Assembly (NCBI GenBank): GCA_039707655.1
Contig: CM077666.1
Location: 282,027,166-282,091,165 of the forward strand
Reading direction: 5' to 3'
Length of the DNA: 64,000 nt
DNA from: Elymus sibiricus
Lineage: Eukaryota; Streptophyta; Magnoliopsida; Poales; Poaceae
Each line of letters starts with the position of its first letter. Positions within the stretch are counted from its first letter, which is position 1. The notes under the pieces are model-generated. The model was not told the origin of the DNA, searched no databases, and was given only the letters and a program-made list of their open reading frames with translations. The position numbers were made by a program, and so were the translations under genes. Below are positions 1 through 10,732 of this stretch, piece after piece.

Positions 1-952
1 GAAATCGGTCTCACCGAGATTCGGCAACTGCCTAGGTCACCCAAATCGGTACCACCAAGTATTCCCTATCGGTCTCATCGAAAAGCCTAAAGTTGCCACA
101 TTTTGAAAAAGTCGGTGCCACCAAGTTTCACTTCGGTTCCACCGACTTGGGCAATAATGTTGTAATTTTTGGATTTTTGGAGATGCATATATATACCCCT
201 CCACCACATCCCACTCGTAAGAGAAGCACTCAGAACACACACCCACTTGCCATATCCAATTTTCTGAGAAAGAACAACCTACCCTTGTGTTGAGGGCAAG
301 ATCATCCACTCCAACCATATGGATCTTAATTTCTAGCCTCCCTAAGTTGCTTTGCATCCAATCAATCTCTTCTATCCAAGCCAAATCTGTGAGAGAGTGA
401 TTTAGTGTTGAGGAGACTATCATTTGAAACACAAGAGCAAGGAGTTCATCGTTACTATTGAGCATATTACCTTTTGAAGGGTGGTGCCTCCTTGATTGGC
501 TAGGTGTCACTTGGGAGCCTCCTACTTCGTGTTGTGGAGTTGAACCAAGAAGTTTGTACGGGCAAGGATATCGCCTACTTCATGAAGATCTACCCATAGT
601 GAGGCTAGTCCATCGTGGACGGAAGCCATTATGGAATAGTCAAGGTTGCTACTTCGTGGACCCTTTTGGGTGGATCCCTCCATAAACGTGGACGCACGAT
701 AGCACCACCTATCGGAACCACGGGAAAAATCTTTGTGTCTCCAAATTGTGTTTGATCTTCGTGTCTCAACTCTCTTACATATGCTTGTCCTTACTTTCCG
801 CTTCCATACTTGTTGACTAGCATGTGTAGCGTGCACTAGACTTATTAGAATTGCTAAAATCTGCCAACCAATTAACTTGGGAAAAGGTTAGGTTTTTAAT
901 TTGTCAAGCAGTCTATTCACCCCCTCTAGACATACACTTCTAGTGATCCCTC
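1..952 (+). repeat. Copia-type LTR C1 (3' part, cut by window start)
   Basis: The stretch aligns along its whole length with about 56930-57920, the LTR of Copia element C2. Both carry the same 'tcggtgccaccgag'-style text, a TATA box (ctatatatac type, here near 187-197) and nearly the same end, 'tctagtgatc' plus a few bases ending in CA. No primer-binding site follows position 952. G1 LTR sequence resumes there instead, so this is a 3' LTR or solo LTR whose element lies to the left. It appears to have inserted into the G1 LTR, with ctagg at 953-957 as the likely right TSD copy, but the left copy is outside the window. Confidence 0.75.
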
Positions 953-1070
953 ACTAGGGTTTAAGCTTCTGTCACTCTAGCAACCTATCATCTAATAACT
1001 ACTCCACAATGCATTCCCTTAGGCCCAAGGATGGTGAAGTGTCATGTAGTCGACGTTCACATGACACCAC
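953..1070 (-). repeat. G1 3' LTR, outer piece
   Basis: This matches 19268-19389 in the G1 5' LTR, including 'gtttaagcttct' and 'aggcccaaggatggtgaagt'. About 505 bp of the LTR that should lie further left is replaced by the Copia LTR C1. The last five bases, accac (1066-1070), are one copy of the T1 target-site duplication. Confidence 0.85.
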
Positions 1071-1959
1071 TGTCGGATTTCGGGCTCCGCAAAACCCTCA
1101 AGGTTCGAACACAGGGGCGTGTGCGAAGATCCCTTGCAGCTTCGCCCTACTTAGCTCGCTACACGATGGTTACTATGGCGAACTCGCACGATGACGAGGA
1201 AGAAGATGAATGCGGTGGTTTACCCAGGTTCGGGCCACTGCGAAGCGTAATACCCTACTTCTACTTTGGTGGATTGCCTCTCGGGGAGGTGTGGTGGATG
1301 AACTAGTACAGTGGTGGGAAGCCTTGTGAGGGCGCTTCAATGGTGTTCTTGGCTCTCTGCCTTGCCTTGTGGTTGCCCCCCTCTCTATGGTGCAACCTAG
1401 CCTCTATATATAGCAGTGGCCCGGGTCCTCTTCCCTTATCACAATGGTGGGAAGGGATCCCACAACGACCAAATTTGAAGGGGGACAGGAGTACACCTTT
1501 GCCCTGTCCAAAGGTGGTCTTCGCCTGCAAAGTAGCTGTCGATGATGTAGAGGTGGGCTCGGCGATGACATCTGCCCGGCGGGGCTCGTGGTCATGGTCT
1601 TGTTGCACCGGATTGGAAACCTTTGGGAGGCGCTTTGGGAACCCGCGTACGTCCCTACTCTCTTTGCACCAAAAGTGGAAACTGCACCGCCTGGCGCGCT
1701 GGTGCCCGCCTGTCCTTCCTTGCATCATCCTTAACTCCTGAGGCCGGGTTCTGCATAGAGATCTCCGCTGCTCCGGAGGGGGCCTGGGGAGGCCCACCCC
1801 CTGTTGGTCTTGGCGCTGATCTTCCTTGCGAGCATGGGGTCCTCGCGAGGGCCTTGTCTTGAGTGGAGTCACGCCAGGCCGTGTTTGGCTGACGAGGTGG
1901 GCCATGTCCTGGGCCGCAGGCAGGCAGGTCTGGGTACCCCCATTCCCAGAACGCCGATA
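1071..1959 (-). repeat. T1 3' LTR
   Basis: Pair of the LTR at 9843-10732. On the plus strand it starts tgtcggattt and ends cgccgata, where the sister copy ends cgccgaca, so one terminal base has mutated. By hand count the first 200 or so bases differ from the sister at about 12 positions (roughly 6%). It contains the palindromic TATA-like ctatatatag near 1405-1414. Confidence 0.9.
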
Positions 1960-1977
1960 GTAGCCCCCGGGCCCAAG
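1960..1977 (-). other. T1 polypurine tract
   Basis: Read on the minus strand this is a G-rich tract ending GGGCCCGGGGGCTAC directly against the 3' LTR, the position where plus-strand DNA synthesis starts. The same GCCCGGGGGCT core precedes the 3' LTRs of T2 (28507-28525) and T3 (51489-51503). This supports one Tat-like superfamily and fixes T1's orientation as minus. Confidence 0.8.
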
Positions 1978-2271
1978 GCGCGCTCATGATGGCTTCTGGG
2001 CGAAGCCCTTGGGGACGGCCCGAAGCGCCGCGGGCCCCAAATGCCTGCAGGGCCAGGACTGGCGCGCGTCGTGCGGTTGATGTCGGGCGTCCAACGTCCC
2101 TTCGATCACCGCCCAAATCGACAAAAGCCTGACTTCCAGCACCGAGCCATTACTGCTTTCCTCTTCTGCGCACCTGCTCTTACTCCTAGATCCCCGGCCT
2201 TAGCAGAGACCTCTCCAGATCCGGTGCCGCTCCATCCTCCTCCTTGCTGCATCGGCCCCGCGATCTTCCCA

Positions 2272-5108
2272 ATGGCTCCCGCTGGCAAGCCGAAGCCAGG
2301 GGCCCAGAGCTCATCCTCCACTCCCATCTCACCGGCGCTTTCGGAGTCCGCCATTGCCAAGGATGGAGACCTCATCCTGCTGCTCCCGTCGACAGCGGAC
2401 GAGACCAACGAATGCGGGCGAACCTTGATATGGGGTGGCTCCTCGGAGAAGCGGCCCTCGTCCAGGTCGAACTATCCTTTCTTCCTTCATAGCGTCTTCG
2501 CCGGGCTTGTCCCGCCTTTCTCCGCGTTCTTCACCGCCATCCTCAACCACTACGGGATTTAAGCCCTTCATCTCTAGCCCAACTCCATCCTGCTCTTGTT
2601 TGTCTTTGCCTTCTACTGCGAGGCTTTCGTGGGCGTGAAGCCTTCGGTGGCCCTCTTTCGACATTTCTTTAGCTTGTGCATGCACGATGGCGCTCAGCGG
2701 TCGGCGTGCGTCTCCTTCGTCATGGTCCAGAGCGGTAACATGCTCTTAAAGGCTGGGAAGAAGGTGGAGAACTTCAGGCACCGCTGGGTCTTCATGGATC
2801 TCAATAGGTCCAACCCCCGCTTGGATCTGCCGAAGGGGCTGCCGAAGAAGACCCCCCCATGTGGAGCTCCACGAAGCTCTCCGACCCCCGGGCCAAGCCC
2901 GTCCTAGAGCGGATTTCTCGTGATATCAGTGCCAGGAAGCTGACTGGGGGGATGATAGTGAAGGAATTCTTGATGGAGCACCAGGCGCCCCTCCAGTCTC
3001 ATTCTAGGCCCCTGTGGGACTATCAGGGCAGCGACGACAGCCTCAGGCTTCAGTCCGCATGCATAACCCCCGAGGAACTGTACTGCCGCGACGACGGAGC
3101 CGATTTGGTCGCCAAGATGCCTATCTTCGATGAACTGGGGATCTCCCCAGCTGAGGGCCTTGGCTCCCCGGTGATGGTGTCCTCCGACGACACCACGGGT
3201 GGGGAGGATTCGGAGAAGATAGCGGATGAATACCCGGCAGGGGCATCTCCCCTGTCGCAGAGCATGCTCCTGCGCGACCTCGAGGATGATGACGGTGTTG
3301 GTGAAGTTTCTGCTGCGTGTTCTCCATGCCCCGCCAAGGTCCTCAGGGGGCTAGGACCGGCTCCTCGTGCCACACGGTCTGCCTGCCTGGCAGCCCCTAG
3401 GAAGCGTGGGGAGGAGTCTCCTCCGGCGTGCCCTGCCTCTGCCGGCAAGGCGGTTGAGGTGCCGGCCTCGCCCCCGCCCGAATCGTGGCTTGCTGGCAAG
3501 GTGGACGAGGCCGGGGCCATGGAGATCCCTCCACCAGCTGCCCTTGCGGACAGTGCCCTTGCTCCCCGGTGTGGTGGTTCCCTCACCGAGAAAGGCGAGG
3601 GTGCCCCCGTCGTCGTCGGAGCAGAGAGGAAGAGGAAGTGGGTCGACGTTGAAGAGTAAGTGATCCGGCATGGCCTTGGTCGCCTGCCGGTAGCTTGAGT
3701 ATTGATGATTTTCCTTTGCTTGGTAACCAGGAACGCTGCCGTGCTGAAAATGAGGAAGAAGGCGGGTGTCAAGCTGAAGGCGTCTTCCGATGCATCGCCC
3801 GCTCCTGTCGTCCTGCCGTCGCCTGACGAGGCGCCTACCGTCGAGGGGGTGGGGGCTCGTGAGGCAACCCTCCTGGTCACCGCCGCGGAGCCCCCCGAGC
3901 CCCCAATGCCTATTGGTGTGGTCACTCCTGCCCTCGAGGGCACGTCGGTGCCGCTGTCCAGAGGGCCAGCCCCAGAGGGCCAGCCGCTCGTCGATCCGTC
4001 TGTATCCATCTTGCCCGTGGTCGCAGCGCAGCCTCTGGAGCCTCCTGCTCCTCGTGCTGCCGTCTCCCGGGGGACGTCGCATGTGATCATGCAGGCGACT
4101 CCTCCGGAGGCGGCCTTGATGCCTTCATCATGCGACTTCGACGTCCTGGACGGGGCCTTCACCGCTCTGGGTCAAGTTCAGGACACCCTCGCGGGTACCG
4201 ATGATCGCCTCGTGAGTGGGCGCCTGGGGCTCCTCTCTGGGTGGCTCCAGGCTGACGCCTCTGCCGTGGTAGTCTGGGCCCAGGCCGAGGCCGCCGTGGC
4301 GAAGAGCAAGAAGGAGGCCGCGTCCACCAAGGCAGCCCGCAAAGCGGCGCTGACCGACGCGGCGTCTACTGTAGGGCGTTGTGACAAGGCAGAGTCCTGC
4401 TTGAAGGTTCTTCAGGAGGAGAAGTCCGCGCTTGTGGAGCAGCTGCATCAGCAGGGGGAGGCCTTCGAGACCTGCAAAGCCCAGCTTGCCGATCGGGACT
4501 CCGAGCTATCCCAGGCGACAGCCAATCGTGCCACGGTGCGAGAGCGCCTGGAGGCGCGGGAAAGCGAGGTTGCCCTGGAAAAGGCCCGGCTCGAAACCAG
4601 GGAAAAGGCTATAACTGAGGCCGAGGAGAAAATGGCCGCGGAGCTCAGCGCCCTTCCCCCGGTTGAGCTCAGGCTTCGCCAAGCACTCCACTCCCTCTGC
4701 CGAGAAGGGTTTATGGAACCCCTGGTGGCTTCGGAGAGCGGCTTCATGGAGCTTGCTTCGAAGCTTGTCGAGGCGCTGGAGGGAGCCGTTGCCAAGGTGG
4801 AGGGGGTCTTGGAGAGCGAGTGCTGTGAACTCTTTTCTGAGGCTGCAACGCGCGTCTTCAGCCACCTTCACCTTCGCGAGTCAGGGTTTGATTTTGACTC
4901 CGTGATCCGCCCGGTCGCCCCCGAGGTCCGCATCAGCGCTGCGGCGGCAGTGAAGGGCGCCATGGAGGCGCTGGTGAAGAATTTCACCCGCGTCACCATT
5001 CCTCCGCCTCCTGAAGCTGCAGGGGTTAGCTGTGAAGAAGACGATGCCAGCGATGTCGACGATGAGTTCCCCACGGATGGGACGAGTGGTGGCGGAGGCT
5101 CCTCTTGA
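2272..5108 (+). pseudogene. T1 antisense ORF: gypsy-type transposon domain plus coiled coil, one intron
   Basis: The gene runs opposite to gag-pol. It starts at ATG 2272 (MAPAGKPK). An N-terminal block around 2480-2840 (YPFFLHSVFAGLVPPFSAFF, later HRWVFMDL) resembles the 'putative gypsy type transposon' family (PF04195). Two in-frame stops lie near 2560-2578, and a C7 run at 2852-2858 carries a frameshift. The reading then stays open to a GT-AG intron at 3656-3730 (75 bp, gtaagt donor), which joins in frame to an exon ending at the stop at 5108. The second exon has an Ala/Pro-rich linker and a long heptad-like coiled coil (about 4380-4660). It is homologous to the T2 antisense gene, including intron position. 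Molecular function is unknown. Confidence 0.75.
3656..3730 (+). other. Intron in T1 antisense gene
   Basis: Donor GTAAGT and acceptor CCAG bound 75 bp. The exons join within a GAG codon (ga|g) and keep one open frame across the junction. T2 has an 87-bp intron (26484-26570, minus strand) that also splits a GAG codon after its second base. Confidence 0.75.
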
Positions 5109-5258
5109 TTCCTCTTCCTTGTTCCCTTCCTGCAACGTTCATCATGCCTCGCGGAGGTGTTAAACTTGTTTGTATTTGCGAAAACTTTTAATGCTTGTAA
5201 TAACTGTTGAACTGTGTGATTGCTCTCTTCGCCTTGTTTCCTTCTTGCTTGCTGTGAT
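5109..5258. other. Short spacer downstream of T1 antisense gene
   Basis: T-rich sequence follows the antisense stop and precedes the tandem repeats. It is a plausible 3' UTR for the antisense transcript. No poly(A) signal was identified with certainty. Confidence 0.4.
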
Positions 5259-5790
5259 GCTCTGCGTCGGCAGGGCCCGGCCCCACGCATACCTCAGCCG
5301 CCGTTGGGCCGTCCGGATCACCAAGGATGGTTCCAAGGGGTGAGGGGCTACGTGGGCAGTGAGGCTCCTGAGTCACGATGCTCAGGAGTCCCCCTTGACG
5401 TACGAGCAGCCCTCATGTAGGGAACATGGTGAAGATAAGGTTAACATGGAAATTTTGAACACCTTGCGCTCTGCGTCGGCAGGGCCCGGCCCCGCGCATA
5501 CCTCAGCCACCGTTGGGCCGTCCGGATCACCAAGGACGGTTCCAAGGGGTGAGGGGCTACGTGGCAAGTGAGGCTCCTAAGTCACGATGCTCAGGAGTCC
5601 CCCTTGACGTACGAGCTCCAACATCCTCCTTAAGGGTTTTGAGCGCTTTGAGCTCTGCGTCGGTAGGGTCTGGCCCCGCGTGGGATCACCAAGGACGGTT
5701 CCAATGGGTGAGGGGCTACATGGCCAGTGAGGCTCCTGAGTCACGATGCTCAGGAGTCCCCCTTGATATACGAGCGGCTCCCATACCTTT
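5259..5790. repeat. Three tandem repeats in T1 internal region
   Basis: Three units begin 'gctctgcgtcggcagg' or a close variant at about 5259, 5468 and 5652 (spacings about 209 and 184 bp). Each contains 'atcaccaaggatggttcca' or a variant, 'gtgaggggctac' and a small hairpin with arms CTCCTGAG and CTCAGGAG. The arms are perfect in units 1 (5365-5388) and 3, and one base is changed in unit 2. Arrays of this kind between pol and the 3' LTR are described for Tat-lineage elements as seeds of satellite DNA. Confidence 0.8.
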
Positions 5791-6699
5791 CCTCACTGGC
5801 TTTTCCTGAGAGGGGCGCGTGAAGACCAGGTTTGGTAGACCTGGGAAGGTGGCGTGTACCATGCTCGGCCCAGTAGTAGCCCCCATGCAGCCCCCTCACG
5901 TGAACATCCTAGGGAATGCAGCGAAACGGGGCCGCAAGGAGCCTTCCTGAGGTTGGATGCAGCCGCCGGGGCGCCCTCAGTTGTTTATCGCCAGCACAGG
6001 GCGTAGGGCTTCCACATTGCGTGGGCATAGTCATTGGTGGACCATGTTGTCCGCCAGCACGGAGCTGTGGCTTCCACATTGCATGGGAAGGAACCCCTCC
6101 GCGTCCTTGGGGGGCTCCGGGCATGTACAGCCCATTGAGTTCGTACACGTGGCCGGCACGGTAGAACTGGGAGGTGTATCTGGGAGCTCACGAGGGCGCT
6201 TTGGCCTCGCGAGGTCCCTACCTCAAAGGTGGTTTGCACCTGGGTCGTCTTGTAGATAGCGCCATCCGAGGTCCTAGAAATTTTGGAGAAGCCTGCGCCG
6301 AACGTCCTCCCTAGAGCCATCGCACTTTAGGGCCAAGCACCAGTGACACCAGGAGGTGACATGAACGGGGCTGGCCCGCCAGACAGAGCTCAGCTACTGG
6401 ATTTATCAACACTGCAGGGACGGACCCGAGCACAGACGCTATGCCCAGTCCTCTCACGAAGCGCTCGAAGCCAGGATCATTCGGGTGTGGTGACATTCAC
6501 GCCCGCACAGAGCCATGCAGGCAAGGGGAAATGTTAGGAAACAGATCACATGCATGAGAAACTGCTGAAATATGCGTAAATGCGGCGGCTGCAGGGGTAT
6601 GCCTTGATCGCCTGAGGATAATGCGGCCCGGCGGGCACCCTTTAACGGAATAGACCAAAAAGTTACCTGGCACAGACCAACAAAAAGTCACCTGGCATC
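5791..6699. other. T1 internal region without recognisable coding
   Basis: This lies between the tandem repeats and the RT remnant. It holds an imperfect direct repeat of about 37 bp (near 5989-6026 and 6051-6088, sharing 'gcttccacattgc'). I see no integrase or RNase H motif on either strand, so most of pol has been lost or eroded here. Confidence 0.5.
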
Positions 6700-7200
6700 C
6701 ATGCCGCTCAAGAGTCGAAGCTGCCGTCGTAGCCTGATCTTTTACCTCCACGAGCATGGCCCTCACGGGCCCATCGTCTCCCGGGGCTCAAGACCCATGC
6801 TCGGTCAGGGCACCTCCTCCAACTCCTCACCGTGTCTCGCCAGGCAAGGTGCGAGCATGGCTCGGGCAAGGCGCTGGAACGTGATGCCGGCATTCGCCAG
6901 GCCAAACGGCATGCAGACGTAGTTGTGCGGATAGACCCGCCCGCGGTTGGCACGTGTTGGCCAAAAGAGGCCCTAGGATGCGGCCCTGTTTATTGCGAGC
7001 ATGTTGACACAGATGCGCGGCTGGTCAACCGGGCCGATTATGGCGGCTGCAATTGGTGGTGCAGGGCAGTCCCCGCCTTAGTGGGCCTGTGCCTCCTGAA
7101 GCTCCTCAATCGCTTTGATGACAGACTCTTGCGAGCTCAGCGTCTCGCGCCGTGCTCCTGGCTCTAGCAGTCGCGCGTCAGGATGCGCCTTCAAGTTGTG
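6700..7200 (-). pseudogene. T1 reverse transcriptase remnant
   Basis: On the minus strand 6912-6871 reads MPFGLANAGITFQR, the conserved Gypsy RT block just upstream of the catalytic YxDD box. Flanking sequence gives short recognisable pieces in several frames, with stops. The YxDD box and the rest of pol are not identifiable. The block lies directly downstream of T1 protease in element sense, as expected for a Gypsy pol. Confidence 0.7.
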
Positions 7201-7293
7201 CCCGAGTGCCTCACTCATCTCACCGACCGAGTCGAGGGCCTCCCGGATGGAAGCCCCCGAGCCCGACCCAAGGGGGGCGCCGAGCGCGCTTTC

Positions 7294-8067
7294 CTATGCG
7301 ATGGAAGGTTTGGCCCCGTACCTGGGTGCAGAGCCTGAGGCTCCGCCCTTGGAGTTTCCAGCCCCCTGGCACCCCACGGGGAGGAGCTGCTTCTTCTTCT
7401 TGCGTGAGTCCTCACGAGGCAGGGCATCCTCCTCGTCGTCCGAGTGCTCGGCCGCAGTAGTGTGGTAAGCACGCTCCAGGGAGCAGACGACATCCTTCTC
7501 ATCGCAGGCGACGGTGATGATGCCACCACTCCCTGGCATCTTGAGGACGTTGTAGCCATGATGAGTTTCCACCATAAACTTGGCGAGGGCCGGGTACCCA
7601 AGGATTGCATTGTACGGGAGGTGGATGTGGGTGACGTCGAAGACGATGATCTCGGTGTGGTAGTTCTTGCGTCCGTCGAACGTGACGGGTAGGCGCACTT
7701 GCCCAATGGGGACGGTGGACCCATCAGTGACTCCCGAGAAGGGCTTGGTCGGCATGACCTGGTCGTACGGTACTTGGAGCGTCTCGAAGGTCTCAATGGA
7801 GAGGACATTGAGCCCCGCTCCACTGTCGATGAGGGTCTTGGTGATGAGGACGTTGCTGATGGTCTGAGTGCACAGCATGGGGAGCCTGCCGGCCATGGCC
7901 GAGCACCTGAGCTGATCCCTCGAGTCAAAGGTGATTGCAGTCTGGGACCACTTGAGGGGACGCATGGCCTCGGGCTTTGGGAGAGCCGCGTTCACCTCCC
8001 GCGCAAACTGCTTGAAGACGCGGTTCGACGCTGGGACTTGGGTGCCGCCCAGGATACAGGCTACCAC
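7294..8067 (-). CDS. T1 aspartic protease region
   Basis: A 257-residue open frame carries the retropepsin active-site motif as LIDSGAGLNVLS, with the catalytic Asp and the normal Ser-Gly. The flap and hydrophobic region follow as LPYNAILGYPALAKFM. The same architecture is seen in T2 (22700-23536) and T3 (35470-36344). It follows gag with a frame change, so it would need frameshifting or is simply broken. It would cleave the Gag-Pol polyprotein inside virus-like particles. The active site is intact here, unlike in T3. Confidence 0.8.
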   Translation of the reverse strand: MVACILGGTQVPASNRVFKQFAREVNAALPKPEAMRPLKWSQTAITFDSRDQLRCSAMAGRLPMLCTQTISNVLITKTLIDSGAGLNVLSIETFETLQVPYDQVMPTKPFSGVTDGSTVPIGQVRLPVTFDGRKNYHTEIIVFDVTHIHLPYNAILGYPALAKFMVETHHGYNVLKMPGSGGIITVACDEKDVVCSLERAYHTTAAEHSDDEEDALPREDSRKKKKQLLPVGCQGAGNSKGGASGSAPRYGAKPSIA

Positions 8068-9508
8068 CCTGACCTCCTGGAAGCCCCCAGCCCCATCGTC
8101 CTACCTGTCCTCTTCCTTCCTTCTAGGTAGTGGTGGTAGTGGTGGTAGGCCGGCCTCACAAGGACGGGCCTCACGAGGCTGGCCATGGCGTGACCCCTCC
8201 GGAGGGTCATCGCACCAGCGGTCCTCCCGAGCCTGATCGTGCCAGCGGTCCTCCCGAGGCTGGTCTCGCCACCCCTGACGCGGTTCCCGGTTGTCCCAAC
8301 GGCCTCCACCGTGGCCTCGCCGCGTCTGATGCCACGGTCAGTGCGTCCAGGGCACTGGCTGAAGTGTTCGGCATGGACCAGCCTGAGTTCCTGGCAGTCG
8401 GCGGTGTCGTGGTTGTTGGTGCCATGGAAGATGCAGGTCGGTCTCCCCCCTGCGGGGTGTTCCTCGCCTCGGCTATGCTTCGCCTCAGGCTCGGCCACAA
8501 GCATCGCTGGGGCCTTGCACTTTGCCTCCTTGGCTTTGGTCTTCTTTTCCTCTGGCTCTGCCGCTGGAGGCTCACGGAGCGACAAGCGGCCCTCTTCGGC
8601 CTTGGCGCACCTGTTCGCCAGGTTGAACATCTCCAGGGCGGAGCACAGTTTGTCGTTCATGGCGAGCTCCTCTTTCATCTTGAGGTTCGTGACGCCGTTG
8701 GTGAATGCAGAGATGATAGCCTCATCCGACGCCTTCGGGACCTTGAGGCACGTAGTCGTGAAGCGCTGTATGAACTTGTGCAGGGTCTCTCCCTCCTACT
8801 GCTTTACACGCCGTAGGTCGTTCACGGTGAGCACGCGGTCGCGGGTACCTTGGAAGTAGGCGATGAAGCGCTTGCGCAGGTCGTCCCAAGAGGTGATGGA
8901 CCCCTCTGGGAGGTTGAGGAGCCAGGAGAGCGTGCCGCCCTTGAGCGCCATGGGGAACCAGCACGCCATGACCTTGTCGTCTCCATCAGCTGCTCGGATG
9001 CTCAGCGAGTAGAGCTGTAGGAACTCAGCGGGATCCGGGGTGCCATCATAGCGAGGGGCTAGGTCAGGCTTGAACTTGCAGGGCCACATGGCTGGGTGGA
9101 GCTCCGGGGAAATGGCGAGGCACCCCACCGGCTCGACGGGGGCTGCGTGTGCGGAGGGGGCCCGGTCTTGATGCTCCTGAGGGGCCACCTCGGCAGTGCG
9201 GGGAGCGCACGCACGTCGATGCATGGCCGTGGCACCACCTGGCAGCTTACTTCATCTCTTGCCCTTGCCCGCGGTTCACAGGGCTGGTCGTGCGGGCGCG
9301 CTTCATGCCTGGGCTCGGGGTCGACGTCGCGTTACGGAGGAGGTGGCGGCGCATCATGGGCCACGTCGTCTGCCAGGGAAGGCCGGGGTCGAAACAAGTA
9401 GGAGAGCGCTGAAGCATCGCCGGCAGCACTGACGAGCTCCGCGATGCGCTGGATCCAGTCATCGTAACGGTCGGGGGTGGGGCGGTAGAGGAGCAGCTCG
9501 TTCGCCAT
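8068..9508 (-). pseudogene. T1 gag
   Basis: The probable start is the ATG at 9508 (MANELLLYRP). The capsid-like core near 9070-8800 contains YDGTPDPAEFLQLYSLS and LPEGSITSWDDLRKRF, matching the retrotransposon gag domain also seen in T2 and T3. After an in-frame TAG near 8795 (expected Gln before EGETL), reading continues with ALEMFNLANRCAKAEEG and a CxxH/HxxxxC knuckle-like segment (CIFHGTNNHDTADCQ). At least one frameshift lies in the N-terminal part near 9330. Gag would form the particle shell and bind RNA. This copy cannot make the full protein. Confidence 0.75.
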
Positions 9509-9820
9509 GGCGAGTGCGCCCGAACCGCGCGCCGGCCTGGGCCAAACGTGGGAGGATGACCCGGTAGCTGGAATGATTGATGGAGTGGCGGTGTGGCCGT
9601 CGCACCGCGCGGTGACCGGTTGGGAGGAGTCTTGTTGTTAGTGGGCCTCCGGGCCCGTGGCGGCGTTGGCCACAGGTGAGGGGGGCCGCCGCATGCCGAC
9701 GCGGCCCACGGGTGCTGTCTGGGCAACGCAGGCAGCTCGACGCTCAGCGTGGGCTCGGCAGGCGTCCGACATCGGAGCGGCGAGCGGGAGAAGAGCTTGG
9801 CTTCAGGAAGACTCCGACAC

Positions 9821-9842
9821 GCCCCCTACCGGGCATGCCAAA
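9821..9842 (-). other. T1 primer-binding site
   Basis: Read on the minus strand directly after the 5' LTR, the sequence is TTTGGCATGCCCGGTAGGGG. It starts one or two bases inside the LTR edge with TGG, the complement of a tRNA CCA end. T3 (33316 onward) and T4 (62677 onward) have the related TTTGGTGCGCCAGG and TTTAGCGCGCCAGC in the same place. The priming tRNA is not assigned. Confidence 0.7.
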
Positions 9843-10732
9843 TGTCAGATTTCGGGCTCCGCAAAACCCTCACGGTTCGAACACAGGGGCGTGTGCGAAG
9901 ATCCCCTGTAGCTTCGCCCTACTTAGTTCGCTACACGATGGTTACTATGGCGAACTCGCACGATGACGAGGAAGTAGATGAACGTGGTGGTTTACCCAGG
10001 TTCGGGCCACTACGAAGTGTAATACCCAACTCCTACTTTGGTGGATTGCCTCTCGGGGAGGTGTGGTGGATGAACTAGTACAGTGGTGGGAAGCCTCGTG
10101 AGGGCGCTTCAATGGTGTTCTTGGCTCTCTGCCTTGCCTTGTGGTTGGCCCCCCTCTCTATGGTGCAGCCTAGCCTCTATATATAGCAGTGGCCTGAGTC
10201 CTCTTCCCTTATCGCAATGGCGGGAAGGGATCCCACAATGACCAAATTTGAAGGGGGGCAGGAGTACGCCTCTGCCCTGTCCAAAGGTGGTCTTCACCTA
10301 CAAAGTAGCTGTCGATGATGCAGAGGTGGGCTCGGCGATGACATCCGCCCGGCAGGGCTCGTGGTCATGGTCTTGTTGCACCAAAATGGAAACCTTTGGG
10401 AGGCGCTTTGGGAACCCGCATACATCCCTGCTCCCTTTGCACCAAAAGGGGAAATTGCACCGCTTGGCGCGATGGCGCCCGCCTATCCTTCCTTGCATCA
10501 TCCTTGACTCCTGAGGCCAGGTTCTGCATAGAGATCTCTGCTGCTCTGGAGGGGGCCTGGGGAGGCCCACCCCCTGCTGGTCTTGGCGCTATTCTTCCTC
10601 GCAAGCCTGGGGTCCTCACGAGGGCCTTGTCTTGAGTGGAGTCGCGCCAGGCAGTGTTTGGCTGATGAGGTGGGCCATGTCCTGGGCCGCAGGTAGGTAG
10701 GTCTGGGTACCCCCGTTCCCAGAACGCCGACA
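9843..10732 (-). repeat. T1 5' LTR
   Basis: Sister of 1071-1959, 890 bp, with intact TG...CA ends (tgtcagattt to cgccgaca). The TSD copy accac follows at 10733-10737. Confidence 0.92.

Larger units (their letters stand above)
1071..10732 (-). mobile_element. T1: Tat-like Gypsy retrotransposon with antisense gene
   Basis: Two direct LTRs of 889 and 890 bp flank the element, and the perfect 5-bp TSD ACCAC lies at 1066-1070 and 10733-10737. Because gag, PR and RT remnants read on the minus strand, the element runs right to left: 5' LTR 10732-9843, PBS 9842-9821, gag, PR, RT remnant, repeat-rich region, antisense gene on the plus strand (2272-5108), polypurine tract 1977-1960, 3' LTR 1959-1071. 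Most of RT, RNase H and IN is missing. An antisense ORF between pol and the 3' LTR is known in Tat-lineage elements such as maize Grande. Confidence 0.88.

Noticed and set aside
3050..4162. A 370-codon open frame on the minus strand
   Set aside because: It lies opposite the T1 antisense gene exons, is low-complexity Ser/Thr/Pro/Gly text and has no conserved motif. It is a GC-rich shadow frame.
5259..5790. CRISPR-like array
   Set aside because: Unit spacing is irregular, the whole unit is repeated rather than short repeats with unique spacers, and the genome is a plant.
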